Source: Sulfidibacter corallicola (GTDB lineage: Bacteria > Acidobacteriota > Holophagae > Acanthopleuribacterales > Acanthopleuribacteraceae). From it: a stretch of DNA of 64,000 nt. The position numbers and the translations under genes were made by a program. Below, one piece after another: positions 44,485-53,594 of the stretch. Below the pieces are notes generated by a model that saw only the letters and a program-made list of their open reading frames with translations, did not search any database and was not told the DNA's origin. Where the stretch lies: NCBI RefSeq assembly GCF_017498545.1, contig NZ_CP071793.1, positions 9,914,256-9,978,255 of the forward strand, in the 5' to 3' direction. Each line of letters starts with the position of its first letter. Positions within the stretch are counted from its first letter, which is position 1.

Positions 44485-45033
44485 GATCGAAACTCCTTCG
44501 AAATGTAGGCGGCACCGCTGGACGGACCAAGACCCTTCGCGGTCTCGATGAACCACGTCCCGTGGACCGGAAAAAACCTTGCCTTCCGACAACGCGTGGG
44601 CCAATCGGAAGGGCCAGGATCGAGAAACGACGCAATCCTGCACTCATGGGGTTTCCTGACTCGGTTTGGTCGCGGAACCCGGAGCGACAGTCGTCGCGAT
44701 CACCTCAAAAAGTCGCGGTGTATCGCGGCGATGCGCCTCTTTGCCGGGTAGGAGTGGTCTGGCACCCAAAAACCTTCGATTTTTTTTGAAATTTGTCTCA
44801 ATTATCTAAGTATAAACAGCTTATCACCAAACAACATTTCGAGAAAACAGACACTCGAGCGGCGTTCCCAGACACGTCGAGAAAGGGTATGCTTCTGCGG
44901 GAGCCGGTGGTTGCGGTCCCGACCTGGGCGTTTTTGCCACGCTGGGCCATCCTTGGAAAAAGTTTCATTTTTTTCAAAGGATTTCCCATCGATCCGCCCT
45001 CCAACTCGTAGAGTTAGCAAGGAAGGAGGCTTC
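44485..45033. other. Divergent intergenic region before the sigma operon
   Basis: 549 bases, A+T-rich at 44775-44830 and 44945-44990. No gene or repeat family recognised; it must hold promoters for the His-rich gene and the sigma factor operon. Confidence 0.5.
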
Positions 45034-45660
45034 GTGTTTCACCGAGGTCACGAGGATAAGAAACTGATTCGTCGCTTGCTGGCCGGACACGAGGCTGCGT
45101 TCGAGGAATTCTTTGGCGAGTATTTTCCTCGGCTTTACCGCTTTGCCCTGGTGCGGGTCGACAACGACCCCCAAATCGCCGAGGAAGTCACCCAGGCAAC
45201 CCTTTGTGCCGTGCTCGACAAGCTGTCCACCTTTCGCGGCGAGGCCGGACTGTTCACGTGGATTTGCACCTTTTGCCGCCACGAAATCAGCGCCTATTTT
45301 CAAGCCAACCGCCATCGCCGGCGCGAACAATCCCTATTGGAAGACACTCCCGAGATCAGAGCCGTGTTGGAGTCCCTCGCCGATGAGTGCGAACACCCGT
45401 TGGAGTCTCTGAAGCGCAAGGAAGTCGTCCGGCTGGTCCAGGTGACGTTGGACCACCTGTCGCCGAAATACCGACAGGTCTTGGAGTGGAAATACCTCCA
45501 AGGTTGGCCCGTCCAACGCATCGCCGAACGACTGAACCTGAAACTGAAAGCCGCCGAATCGCTGCTGGTGCGGGCACGCCAGGCATTTCGCGACGGTTTC
45601 TCATCGCTTGCCGCGGAGATCGCCGCGCACGAGCGGAGCCTGGCTGGGGGTGCGCCATGA
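45034..45660 (+). CDS. ECF-type RNA polymerase sigma factor (FecI-like)
   Basis: 208 residues. Region 2 (~10-85: RRLLAGHEAAFEEFFGEYFPRLYRFA, AEEVTQATLCAVLDKLSTF, GEAGLFTWICTFCRHE) and region 4 (~135-190: LSPKYRQVLEWKYLQGWPVQRIAERLNLKLKAAESLLVRARQAF). Redirects RNA polymerase to extracytoplasmic-stress or uptake genes. GTG start at 45034 chosen because GGAAGGAGG sits four bases upstream; the frame is open further but without a ribosome site. Overlaps the FecR gene by four bases (ATGA), the usual sigma/anti-sigma arrangement. Confidence 0.92.
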   Translation: MFHRGHEDKKLIRRLLAGHEAAFEEFFGEYFPRLYRFALVRVDNDPQIAEEVTQATLCAVLDKLSTFRGEAGLFTWICTFCRHEISAYFQANRHRRREQSLLEDTPEIRAVLESLADECEHPLESLKRKEVVRLVQVTLDHLSPKYRQVLEWKYLQGWPVQRIAERLNLKLKAAESLLVRARQAFRDGFSSLAAEIAAHERSLAGGAP

Positions 45661-46709
45661 AAAACGAACGATCCGTCGATTCTTTCGGTCCCGAACCGCA
45701 ACGGGAGACGGACACCATCGGACGCCTGCTGCAGATGGCGGGCGAACCCAAGGAACCCGAGCCCGAACGCAGTGAACGCGTCCATGCCGCCGTCAAGGCG
45801 CAGTGGCAGGCAGGCGTACGACGCCGCGCGGCCCGCGCGCGCCGGCGGACCGTGGGCTACCTGGCCGTGGCGGCCGTGATCCTTGCCGCCGCGTTGTTTG
45901 CCAGCCGTCGGCTCGGCTGGCTTCCCGCGCCCGGCCAGAACGGACCGCGCTTGGAGAAAGTGGTGGGCACCATGTACGTGCTGATGCCCGGCGAGGCCGA
46001 ACACGACAAACGTCCCGCACGCATCGGCGACGTCATCCCCGTCGAAGCCTCCCTGATTTGCGAGGCCGGCAGCCGCGCCGCGATCCAGTTCGGACCGGAC
46101 ATTTCGGTACGCCTGAACCACGACACCCGCGTGCGGTACCAGGGACAGGACCGCTTGTTTCTCGAGCAGGGTGCGGTCTACATCGACGCCCATCCTCAGC
46201 GCGATCCGGGCCGAACCCTGGTGGTCGCCGCCGAAGAAGGCGCCTTTCGCGAGATCGGCACCCAATTCGAAGTGTGGCGCGGCCCCACGGGCGCCCGAGT
46301 CCGGGTTCGCGAAGGGCAGGTCGAGTTCCAGCGCGCCGAACAACGGCACCTGGCCAAACGGGGAACCGAGATGTGGGTGAAGCGCGACGGACACATCGAA
46401 ACGAGCACCATCGCGCTAACCGGCGAGCCCTGGGAGTGGGTGCTCGAAGTGGCGCCGTCCCCCCCGCTGGACGACCGCACCCTGGCCGAGTTCCTTAGCT
46501 GGGTCGTGCGTGAAAACGGGTGGGAGCTGGGCTACGATGACGAAGATCTGGCGGCGGAAGCGCCGACCATCCGCCTGGAGGGCAGTGTCGAAGGCTTCAC
46601 CCCGGCCGAGGCACTGGCGGCCATCCTACCCACCTGCGGCCTGGCATTCCACCGAGAAGGGGACCGATTGGTCATTTCGCGAATGGCGCAGAGGGGAGCG
46701 ACACTTTGA
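45657..46709 (+). CDS. FecR-type anti-sigma/sensor protein with C-terminal STN-like domain
   Basis: 350 residues. Cytoplasmic N-terminus (~1-65), transmembrane helix ~68-85 (VGYLAVAAVILAAALFA), FecR domain ~100-260 (RPARIGDVIPVEASLICEAGSRAAIQFGPDISVRLN, QGAVYIDA, GTQFEV, VREGQVEF) and a C-terminal ~70-residue segment (LDDRTLAEFLSWVVRENGWEL ... FTPAEALAAILPTCGLAF) that looks like the secretin/TonB short N-terminal (STN) fold. Relays receptor occupancy across the inner membrane to the sigma factor. Overlaps the sigma gene (ATGA) and the receptor gene (TTGA). Confidence 0.88.
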   Translation: MKNERSVDSFGPEPQRETDTIGRLLQMAGEPKEPEPERSERVHAAVKAQWQAGVRRRAARARRRTVGYLAVAAVILAAALFASRRLGWLPAPGQNGPRLEKVVGTMYVLMPGEAEHDKRPARIGDVIPVEASLICEAGSRAAIQFGPDISVRLNHDTRVRYQGQDRLFLEQGAVYIDAHPQRDPGRTLVVAAEEGAFREIGTQFEVWRGPTGARVRVREGQVEFQRAEQRHLAKRGTEMWVKRDGHIETSTIALTGEPWEWVLEVAPSPPLDDRTLAEFLSWVVRENGWELGYDDEDLAAEAPTIRLEGSVEGFTPAEALAAILPTCGLAFHREGDRLVISRMAQRGATL

Positions 46710-49309
46710 GGAATCGGTTGAGGCGTCGAGGCATCGCCATACTCCTGATGTGGACGATGGGGTTCCTCCACCCCGTCGCGTTGGCCTCGGTGCCACCGCC
46801 GCCCCCCTACCTGGGCATGAAGCTCAGCGAGGCCCTGCGCGATCTGCGCGGTCGCGGTCTCAACATCATCTACAGCAGCCGGCTGGTTCGGGACGAGATG
46901 CGCGTCAAGGCCGAGCCCAAGGCCACTTCGCCGCGGGACATTTTGGTCGAGTTACTGGCACAACACCGGTTGCGGGTGGTGCCCGGTCCCGACGACAGCC
47001 TGTTGGTCGTCCGCGACACCCGGCCCACCTCGGCCCGCATCGATCTGCGCGGCGTCGTGGTGGGCATCGATACGCGCAAACCCCTGGCCGGTGCGCGCAT
47101 CGGGGTGGCGGGCACCGATCTCCAGGCCGACACCGACGAACTGGGCCGGTTCACCCTGACGGTACCGGACAGCCAAAGCCGCTCCCTGACGATTGCCCTG
47201 GACGGCTATCTTCCCTACTCCGTGGCGGTGACGCCCGAACCCGACGCCGCTCCCACGGTCTTCGAGTTGATTCCCTTCCCCGTGCTGTTGGAAGAGATGG
47301 TGGTCATGCCGAGTGCCTACCGCCTGCTGCGCCAAGAGGGTGCTCCGGAGCCGCTGCTCTCCAACGAGGAGATCAATCGGTTGCCGCGTATTTCCGATGA
47401 CCTCTACCGTGCCCTCGGGCGATTGCCAGGAACGGCGGGAGGCGACATTTCGGCCAATTTCAGCATTCGCGGCGGCGAAGAAAACGAGGTCCTGGTCGTG
47501 CTGGACGGGCTCGAAATCTACGAGCCGTTCCACCTCAAGGACCTCCAGAGCATTTTCAGTATTTTCGATTCCAAGGCCATCGGCGGGGTGAACTTCCTTT
47601 CCGGTGGGTTTCCCGCCAAATACGGCACGCGCATGAGCGGCGTCATCGAGATGGCCACCCTGGAACCGGACGAACGCTGGACCACCGAGCTGGGGGTCAG
47701 TTTCCTGCATGCGCGGTTGCTCAGTTCCGACAAGTTCGCCAAGGGCCGTGCCCGCTGGCTGGTGTCGCTGCGCGAGGGGTTTTTGGATCTGTTTCGCGCC
47801 GTCGAAAGTCCCGATTCGTTGACGAACCAGGCCGAAGAGGAGTTCATGTTCTCCGACGGCCAGTTCAAGTTCCAATTCAGCCCGAACGACCGTTGGCACT
47901 TCGCCCTGAACGGGTTGGGCATGGAAGACGCGATCCGTTTTACCGAAGGCGGCCTATTGGGATCCGATCATTTGGACGAGGACGAAAGCGTCGCATTGAA
48001 GTACCAGGACCGATACCTGTGGCTGCAGGCCGAGGTCCAGGCGACCGAGCGATTGAATGTGGCGACGCTGGTTTCGACGGGCAGCATTCATCGAGACCGT
48101 CAGGGCCACCAACTGGATGGGTTGGAATCCATCTTCGAAGTCCGCGACCTGCGGGACTTCGATTTTACGGGTATCAAGCAACAGTTCGAGTACGCGATCG
48201 GCGATCGTCACTTTCTCCAGTGGGGCTGGGGTGTCAAGCGCTTCACGGCGAGTTACGACTACGCCAGCCGCGTGTACGAGACATCGCCCCTGGTGGTGGG
48301 CAGTGGGCCGCCGATGGAGCGTTGGACCACGGTCGCGCTGGAGCCGGAGGGCAATCAGCACCACGCCTTCGTGTCACACCGGATGAAGCTGTGGGAACCC
48401 GTGACGGCCGAATTCGGCCTGCGGTGGGACCAACAGACCTACGTGCCGGGGGATCCCAGCCAGGTGAGTCCGCGCTTCAACCTGACCGCGAACCTCGGGC
48501 CGGGCACGAAAATGCGGCTGGGTTGGGGTCACTACCATCAGGTCCAGGGCATCTACGAGCTCCAGGTCGAGGACGGAATCGACGCCTTTCAGGACGAGCA
48601 GCGGGCCGAACACCGGGTGATCAGCCTGGAGCACGCCTTTTGGCGTGGGTGGTTCCTGAAATTGGAGGCTTACCAAAAGCTGTTTGTCGATCCCCATTTC
48701 CGCTTCGAAAATCGCTTCAATTCCGTGGCGCTGTTCCCCGAATCCGAGCCGGATCGAATCCGAATCGCCCCCGAGTCCGGCGAGGCACGGGGCATCGAGT
48801 TCTTTCTCAAAAGCAACCCTCAGCACGTGTTGAGCGCATGGATGGGTTATGCGACGGGCCGTGCCGAGGACCGCATCGACGGCGAATACGTGCCGCGGAA
48901 CCGCGACCAACGCCACGCCATCCAGTTGGGGTTCAACTTCAGGCCATCGCGTTCGTGGAGCCTCAACGTGGCCGGTAGTTACCACAGCGGCTGGCCCACC
49001 ACCCAGTTGCGTGCGGTAGCCGAGCGCGATGCGAACGGCGAGATGCGGGCGGTTCCGGTGTACGGACCCCACAATGGGATCCGCCTTCCCAGTTACCGCC
49101 GGATCGACTTGCGGGTGACCCACGAGCGGCCGGCCCGCGGCGGCGCCTGGACCTTTTTCCTCGAAACGACCAACGCCCGGAACCGCAAGAACGTGTGTTG
49201 TTTGGAACACGAGTTCACGGTAGACGAACAAGGTGAGGTGAAGGTCAGGACCGAAGAGGATCACTGGTTGCCGTTGATTCCGTCATTGGGCGTGACGCGT
49301 CGTTTTTAG
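46706..49309 (+). CDS. TonB-dependent transducer with STN and carboxypeptidase-like domains
   Basis: 867 residues. Signal peptide 1-~28; STN domain ~35-105 (LGMKLSEALRDLRGRGLNIIYS, PRDILVELLAQHRLRV); carboxypeptidase-regulatory-like domain ~110-195 (GVVVGIDTRKPLAGARIGVAGT); plug ~205-310 (INRLPRISDDLYRALGRLPG, FSIRGGEENEVLVVLDG, GGFPAKYGTRMSGVIEM); barrel ending LGVTRRF. The STN domain marks it as a signalling receptor that reports to the FecR upstream. Unusual TTG start (46706) overlaps the FecR stop, with GAGGGGAG upstream; this makes the three genes a translationally coupled unit. Substrate unknown; the plug resembles Bacteroidetes-style receptors more than siderophore ones. Confidence 0.92.
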   Translation: MRNRLRRRGIAILLMWTMGFLHPVALASVPPPPPYLGMKLSEALRDLRGRGLNIIYSSRLVRDEMRVKAEPKATSPRDILVELLAQHRLRVVPGPDDSLLVVRDTRPTSARIDLRGVVVGIDTRKPLAGARIGVAGTDLQADTDELGRFTLTVPDSQSRSLTIALDGYLPYSVAVTPEPDAAPTVFELIPFPVLLEEMVVMPSAYRLLRQEGAPEPLLSNEEINRLPRISDDLYRALGRLPGTAGGDISANFSIRGGEENEVLVVLDGLEIYEPFHLKDLQSIFSIFDSKAIGGVNFLSGGFPAKYGTRMSGVIEMATLEPDERWTTELGVSFLHARLLSSDKFAKGRARWLVSLREGFLDLFRAVESPDSLTNQAEEEFMFSDGQFKFQFSPNDRWHFALNGLGMEDAIRFTEGGLLGSDHLDEDESVALKYQDRYLWLQAEVQATERLNVATLVSTGSIHRDRQGHQLDGLESIFEVRDLRDFDFTGIKQQFEYAIGDRHFLQWGWGVKRFTASYDYASRVYETSPLVVGSGPPMERWTTVALEPEGNQHHAFVSHRMKLWEPVTAEFGLRWDQQTYVPGDPSQVSPRFNLTANLGPGTKMRLGWGHYHQVQGIYELQVEDGIDAFQDEQRAEHRVISLEHAFWRGWFLKLEAYQKLFVDPHFRFENRFNSVALFPESEPDRIRIAPESGEARGIEFFLKSNPQHVLSAWMGYATGRAEDRIDGEYVPRNRDQRHAIQLGFNFRPSRSWSLNVAGSYHSGWPTTQLRAVAERDANGEMRAVPVYGPHNGIRLPSYRRIDLRVTHERPARGGAWTFFLETTNARNRKNVCCLEHEFTVDEQGEVKVRTEEDHWLPLIPSLGVTRRF

Positions 49310-49414
49310 CGCCGGAGAAGGTGCTCGCCACCGGCGAAAAATCAATCTACTACCCTGATTCAAATAGGCTTAACTGAGAAAGCCAGGACAAACCCGAGTT
49401 TTCCAAAAAAAGCA

Positions 49415-49443
49415 TTGACAGGTTGTCCAAGGTCCTTCAGAAT
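49415..49443 (+). promoter_or_regulatory. tRNA promoter
   Basis: Perfect -35 TTGACA (49415-49420), 17-bp spacer, CAGAAT as -10 (49438-49443). Start predicted near 49450, about 37 bases before the mature tRNA. Confidence 0.65.
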
Positions 49444-49486
49444 ACGGATCTCATCGGCGAGCGAAATGCGTCGCTGGAAAAACTGA

Positions 49487-49562
49487 TCCGGTGTAGCTCA
49501 GTTGGTAGAGCAGGTGGCTGTTAACCACCCTGTCCGCGGTTCGAGTCCGTGCACCGGAGCCA
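49487..49562 (+). tRNA. tRNA-Asn (GTT)
   Basis: 76 nt with encoded CCA. Acceptor stem TCCGGTG/CACCGGA, D-arm AGCTCAGTTGGTAGAGC, anticodon stem GGTGG/CCACC around CTGTTAA (anticodon GTT, Asn), T-arm with GGTTCGAGTCC. All arms pair. No integration remnant is seen on either side. Confidence 0.98.
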
Positions 49563-49567
49563 CCATG

Positions 49568-49607
49568 AAGGCCGCGAATCGAAAGATTCGCGGCCTTCTC
49601 CCGTTTT
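49568..49607 (+). terminator. Rho-independent terminator of tRNA-Asn
   Basis: Perfect 13-bp stem AAGGCCGCGAATC / GAAA tetraloop / GATTCGCGGCCTT, then CTCCCGTTTT. Starts six bases after the CCA end. Confidence 0.92.
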
Positions 49608-49736
49608 AGGGCACACATCGCGCCGCTTCCATCGGGCTCCTGAATGAACTGCGAAGGGTGGACAGCGAGGGACAGGCATCTTCAACCTATTGGAAAATAA
49701 TCGCTTCTAGACGAACGACGCCTTCGCTGCCCCCGT

Positions 49737-50324
49737 TTACTGCATGAGCTGGATGATGGTCCCACCCAGTATCATGGCCCAGAGAAGAAGGCCCAAGCCC
49801 ATCCAAATCCAGTTCTGCCAGGTGAAGCGACGGTTGGCAGGATGATCCGGAACCTCGTGTTGATTGATCATGTTGGCGGAATGTTGCACCACCAGGACCG
49901 GTACCAATCTCAGCAAATCGAAGACGATAAATCCGAACACGTCGCCATTCGCATCCAAGACCCGATTGCCCAGCCAGAGTCCCACAAAGAGAAGCGCCCA
50001 ACAGTACGAGGGTCCCGGCATCGGTTTTCCGTGTCTCGCGGCCCGCTCCCGGACATCGTGGAACAACGAAAAACAGAACAGCGGATGGAAGAAGGCACCG
50101 AAAATGGGATTCACACTACCGCCCCGCTTTTTGAGATGTTGAAAGTGTTTAAAAAACCAATAAAAGAAGTAAAAGTTGAACGTGACCAAGCTCAGGACCG
50201 TCAATTTGACAAGCCCTACCGAAAAGAAGCGAGGCTTCCCGTTGGTCTTCTTCTTTTTGGATTTCTTTTTTGAAGGCCCCATCATGGTTTTGGGTGGGGC
50301 GAACGGTTCCAATGTAGTAGACAT
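49737..50324 (-). CDS. Small multi-pass membrane protein with Lys-rich N-terminus
   Basis: 195 residues. Basic N-terminal run (SKKKSKKKKTNGKPR, ~22-36), then about four hydrophobic segments: ~40-62 (FSVGLVKLTVLSLVTFNFYF), ~85-100, ~115-135 (YCWALLFVGLWLGNRV), ~140-155 and a final helix ~175-193. The pattern KLTVLSLVTFNFYFFYWFFK is that of DUF4234-like membrane proteins. Function unknown. ATG 50324 chosen for GGGAGA upstream; 65 codons of open frame before it lack a ribosome site and are poorly protein-like. Faces the tRNA terminator. Confidence 0.7.
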   Translation of the reverse strand: MSTTLEPFAPPKTMMGPSKKKSKKKKTNGKPRFFSVGLVKLTVLSLVTFNFYFFYWFFKHFQHLKKRGGSVNPIFGAFFHPLFCFSLFHDVRERAARHGKPMPGPSYCWALLFVGLWLGNRVLDANGDVFGFIVFDLLRLVPVLVVQHSANMINQHEVPDHPANRRFTWQNWIWMGLGLLLWAMILGGTIIQLMQ

Positions 50325-50906
50325 GACATCTCCCAGAAATGAAGTCGTGATGAGACCGACCCATCCCATTGCGGGTTCCTGGCTGCGCCACGGCGCACGC
50401 GCGCGATCCGGCGAAGCAGTTCGCCCTCGTCTGGGAAAGGGTTGATCACTCATCGTTGGGGAAGTGTTGAAGCCATGCGTGCGAGGATTATCGCGGGAGG
50501 TCGAGACCCAACCCATCACGTAGTCGGGCCGCTAAAAAAGCTTGAAGCTGCATACTCGCCTGTCTCTTCGAAAGGCGCCGCACTTCCCTGCGAGACGCAC
50601 TTCTTGGACAGTCTGCGATGGCGAACCAGCATCCATTCGGACGCGATCCAAAAAATCAGGCGCCAAAATCTCGAGACGAGGGCCCTCGATCGGGCCCGAA
50701 TTACTCGTTTCGCTCCAAACAGGGATCTCAGCACTCGAGGAGCATGGTGATAGGCTCGATCAACAAGCTATAACCAAAAGACTTACCCAAAGATAGGCGT
50801 TCAGCCCATCTACAAAGACCTCGGGAGCCGGCCCGCCTGCCTACGAAAGTTCCGGAAAAATCCATGTCAACGCAACCCGGGGAGAACCAGCCATGGATGC
50901 CATCGC
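50325..50906. other. Intergenic region
   Basis: 580 bases between two minus-strand genes. No gene, repeat of the GTAG family, or clear promoter recognised. Confidence 0.4.
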
Positions 50907-51968
50907 TCAAGGCGGATCTTCCCGCCTTGAGCCGCCCGAGCCGTCGTCGGAAACCGTGTCGTTTCGATTCAGCGCCACCCAATAGATGTCTTTGTTGCCG
51001 TTTTGGGGGCTCGCCAGGAAACGCTCCAAATCGGCCATGCCCAGTTTCCCCCGGAGCGGCAGCGACTTGGGACGACTCCACAGACCGCCATGATTGGGAA
51101 CCAGGTTGGCGCTGAAATACAGGAATCGGCCGTCGGGCGAGATGCGCGCGCCATCATCGAGCGTCATGGGAAACGCTTTGGGCAACAGGGGTCTGGGGGG
51201 CGTCCAGTCCTCCTGGCCAAGACGTTGACTGATGTGGAGCACCATCCGGCCACCTTGTCCTGGCAACGCACGGGGAAACACGAGGAATCGATCGTCCGGA
51301 TCGACCGCGGCATTGAAGCCGCGGTTGTCGCGATTGATCACGTCGGGTAACGCTTGCGGCGAGGCGTAACCGTCCGAGGTCTTTTCTGCTCGGTAGAGGG
51401 TGGCTCCACTGAAATCGGCAGCGTAGCGACTGAAATAGAGGGTCCCGTTTCGAGTCACCGAGGGAAAGTACTCAATTTGGGGTGTATTGATCGACAGGGG
51501 CAAGGCTTTGGGCTCGCCCCAGCCCTGTCCGCTGCGATCCATCACCCAGAGATTGCTGTCGCCGGCTTCCGCTCGGCCAGCCAACGGGCGGTTCGACACA
51601 AAAAACAAAGAGGTACCGTTGGGATCGACACAGGGTTCGAAGTCGCTGTATTCCCCCGAGAAGGATGCGACCCGAGGCGCCGACCAGCGCCCTTCGATCC
51701 GTTCGGAAACGAGAATCACGGTGTGATGGTGAACCAACACCCAAAAGTAGCAGAACCGGCCATCGGGGGTGAAACTCGGCTCGCGCTCGCTGAGCCCGGT
51801 GGAAATCAGGCCAGGCTCGAAGAGCTGCGGGCTTCCGACTGTCGAAATCGGAGGCTTCTGCTGGGCCATTGCAGGTTCACGAGCGGCGAGGAAAAGGCTC
51901 GAGCCGCACAGCGAAACGATGGCGACAAAAACGAGTGGATTGAGACTCATGCGCATGCGATAGATCAT
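50907..51968 (-). CDS. Exported PD40/WD40-like beta-propeller protein
   Basis: About 353 residues. Signal peptide ~1-36 (LVFVAIVSLCGSSLFLAA, cleavage near AMAQQ). Repeated PD40 blades: EREPSFTPDGRFCYF, FEPCVDPNGTSLFFVSNR, EYFPSVTRNGTLYFSRY, FNAAVDPDDRFLVFPR and GARISPDGRFLYFSANL, as in TolB-type propellers; the last blade ends KDIYWVALN. Probably an extracytoplasmic binding scaffold. ATG 51968 (AGGATG eight bases upstream) preferred; an ATG three codons earlier is possible. No partner gene nearby. Confidence 0.78.
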   Translation of the reverse strand: MIYRMRMSLNPLVFVAIVSLCGSSLFLAAREPAMAQQKPPISTVGSPQLFEPGLISTGLSEREPSFTPDGRFCYFWVLVHHHTVILVSERIEGRWSAPRVASFSGEYSDFEPCVDPNGTSLFFVSNRPLAGRAEAGDSNLWVMDRSGQGWGEPKALPLSINTPQIEYFPSVTRNGTLYFSRYAADFSGATLYRAEKTSDGYASPQALPDVINRDNRGFNAAVDPDDRFLVFPRALPGQGGRMVLHISQRLGQEDWTPPRPLLPKAFPMTLDDGARISPDGRFLYFSANLVPNHGGLWSRPKSLPLRGKLGMADLERFLASPQNGNKDIYWVALNRNDTVSDDGSGGSRREDPP

Positions 51969-52328
51969 AGGAGGCATCCTAACCGATCGTTCATCGTGAA
52001 TAAAAGCGTTTCATGGCACCTCGATCTCTTCCAGTGGAGCCACCAGGTCTTTGTCGCGTTCGAAAAATTCGATCAGTGTTCCCGCAGAAATCGAGGAAGC
52101 TGTGCCGTGATCGGGTCGAAACGCCCCCTATGGGCCAGGTGTGTGAACACAGCGACAGAAAATCTACGGAAACCAACCTAGCGCCATAAAGTTATTACTT
52201 CAAACAAATTACCCCACATCTCACACCAACTCGATTCGCATCTGGCGAGGACATGGTGCAAAAAAGGTCTTGATCTTGAACCATTTCATGGCCAAACTGT
52301 GCTTATTGTATATACACGGTGGTGCTTG
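51969..52328. other. Divergent intergenic region with GntR operator candidate
   Basis: 350 bases separating the propeller gene from the GntR/ABC operon. Contains A+T-rich sequence at 52180-52225 and the palindrome at 52307-52316. No gene seen. Confidence 0.5.
52307..52316. promoter_or_regulatory. GntR/YtrA operator candidate
   Basis: TGTATATACA, a perfect 10-bp palindrome 13 bp before the regulator start codon at 52329. It also reads as a -10 (TATATA). YtrA-type repressors bind GTGTAT/ATACAC-like half-sites and repress their own operon; here that is inference. Confidence 0.5.
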
Positions 52329-52712
52329 GTGCTTCTGAGCCTTTCCCAACAATCGCAAGAAAGTCTTCATCAGCAGTTGTCACGGCAAATCCGGCGTTTG
52401 ATTCTCGCCGGCGATCTCCCCCCAGGTTTCGGGCTGGACTCCATTCGCGCGCTGGCCAAAACGCATCGGGTCAGCGCGATTACCGTGCGACGCGCCTACG
52501 ACGACCTGGAGCACGAAGGCCTGATTTACTCCCGGCCAGGAAAGGGCTACTACGTCGCCGAAGTTCCGGCCCACCGTAAATCCGACTTAATTTTTCAACG
52601 GCTCTCCCACCTCCTTCCTCCGATTCTCGGCCAGGCTCTGGAAGAGGGGTTGACCGAGGATGAATTGTTGGCATTCATCAAAAATCAAATCAAAACATTA
52701 GGAGGAGCCTGA
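52329..52712 (+). CDS. GntR-family regulator, YtrA subtype
   Basis: 127 residues. Winged helix ~8-75 (QESLHQQLSRQIRRLILAGDLPPGFGL, SIRALAKTHRVSAITVRRAYDDLEHEGLIYSRPGKGYYVAE) followed by a short ~50-residue helical dimerisation tail, the YtrA layout without a ligand-binding domain. Such regulators repress the ABC transporter encoded with them. GTG 52329 chosen with GGTGG upstream; a GTG ten codons earlier overlaps the palindromic operator and is unlikely. Three bases separate it from the ATPase gene. Confidence 0.88.
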   Translation: MLLSLSQQSQESLHQQLSRQIRRLILAGDLPPGFGLDSIRALAKTHRVSAITVRRAYDDLEHEGLIYSRPGKGYYVAEVPAHRKSDLIFQRLSHLLPPILGQALEEGLTEDELLAFIKNQIKTLGGA

Positions 52713-52715
52713 CTC

Positions 52716-53594
52716 ATGGAACACCTCATGGAAGCGAGGAATTGGTATGTGGGCTACCGCGGTGGCTTCGAACTGGGTCCGCTCCATCTCCCTCTGAAAT
52801 CCGGTCGGATCCTCGGCCTGGTCGGCCGCAACGGCTCGGGTAAAACCACCCTGCTCGAGTCATTGGTGGGGTTGATTCAGCCGTTTCATGGCGAGCTGCG
52901 TGTCTTCGGATCCAAAATGAAACCGGACGATTATGCCTGGAAGAAAGAGCTGGCCTACGTGCCGCAGATCCCCCAATTCTACAGTCGCTTCACCGTCGGC
53001 CAGTATTTAAAGTTTATGGCGGGTCTCTTCCCCACCTGGTCTTGGGAACGATGCCGGGACATGGTCGAAACGTGCAGGATCCCCCTGAAGGCCAAACCCG
53101 AGGCCCTTTCGAAGGGCCAGCGAACGGCACTGGCCACGGTGGCGGCCCTTTCCCATCAACCCCGAATCCTCATTTTGGACGAGCCCACGGCCGGCCTGGA
53201 TCCGGTGATTCGAACCAAGATTCTGGACTGGGTACTCGATTTGGTGAATCGGCAGCCCGACAGCACCGTGCTGATCACCACCCACATCCTTTCCGACATC
53301 GCCAAGATCGTCGACGAGTTGGCATTCATGATAGACCACACCATCGATACCCGGCTGGATCGGGATCAGCTCGAAGATCAATGGCGGCGCGTGACCTTCC
53401 GCCACGAGGGACCCCGCTTGAAGCTTCCGGGCACCCTGGAGGTTCAGAGACAGGGGGACCTGTACCTCGTGTTGACCGACCAATTCGAGATTCTCCAGGA
53501 AGCACTGAAGTTGCACGGAATCACGCCCCGCGAAACCTCCAAGCTGAGCCTGGAAGAAGCGGCGGTTCACATCCTGGAAAGGAGTGGGGCATGA
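52716..53594 (+). CDS. ABC-2 type transporter ATPase
   Basis: 292 residues. Walker A LVGRNGSGKTTLLES (~36), Q-loop YVPQIPQFYSRF, signature as LSKGQRTALA (~133; LSKGQ instead of LSGGQ), Walker B ILILDEPTAGLDP (~152), H-loop ITTHILSD. A C-terminal ~75-residue extension follows, as in YtrB/CcmA-type drug or lantibiotic exporters. AGGAGG lies 10 bases before ATG. Works with the permease encoded next (four-base ATGA overlap) under the YtrA-type regulator. Confidence 0.93.
   Translation: MEHLMEARNWYVGYRGGFELGPLHLPLKSGRILGLVGRNGSGKTTLLESLVGLIQPFHGELRVFGSKMKPDDYAWKKELAYVPQIPQFYSRFTVGQYLKFMAGLFPTWSWERCRDMVETCRIPLKAKPEALSKGQRTALATVAALSHQPRILILDEPTAGLDPVIRTKILDWVLDLVNRQPDSTVLITTHILSDIAKIVDELAFMIDHTIDTRLDRDQLEDQWRRVTFRHEGPRLKLPGTLEVQRQGDLYLVLTDQFEILQEALKLHGITPRETSKLSLEEAAVHILERSGA

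Noticed and set aside
43723-44508. Val/Ile-rich plus-strand frame opposite the His-rich gene
   Set aside because: GTG/GTC runs are the complement of CAC/GAC codons; sense strand has signal peptide, AAGGAG and barrel end.
49320-49620. Genomic island attachment site at tRNA-Asn
   Set aside because: No repeat of the tRNA 3' end elsewhere in the window, no integrase, and a tight terminator follows.
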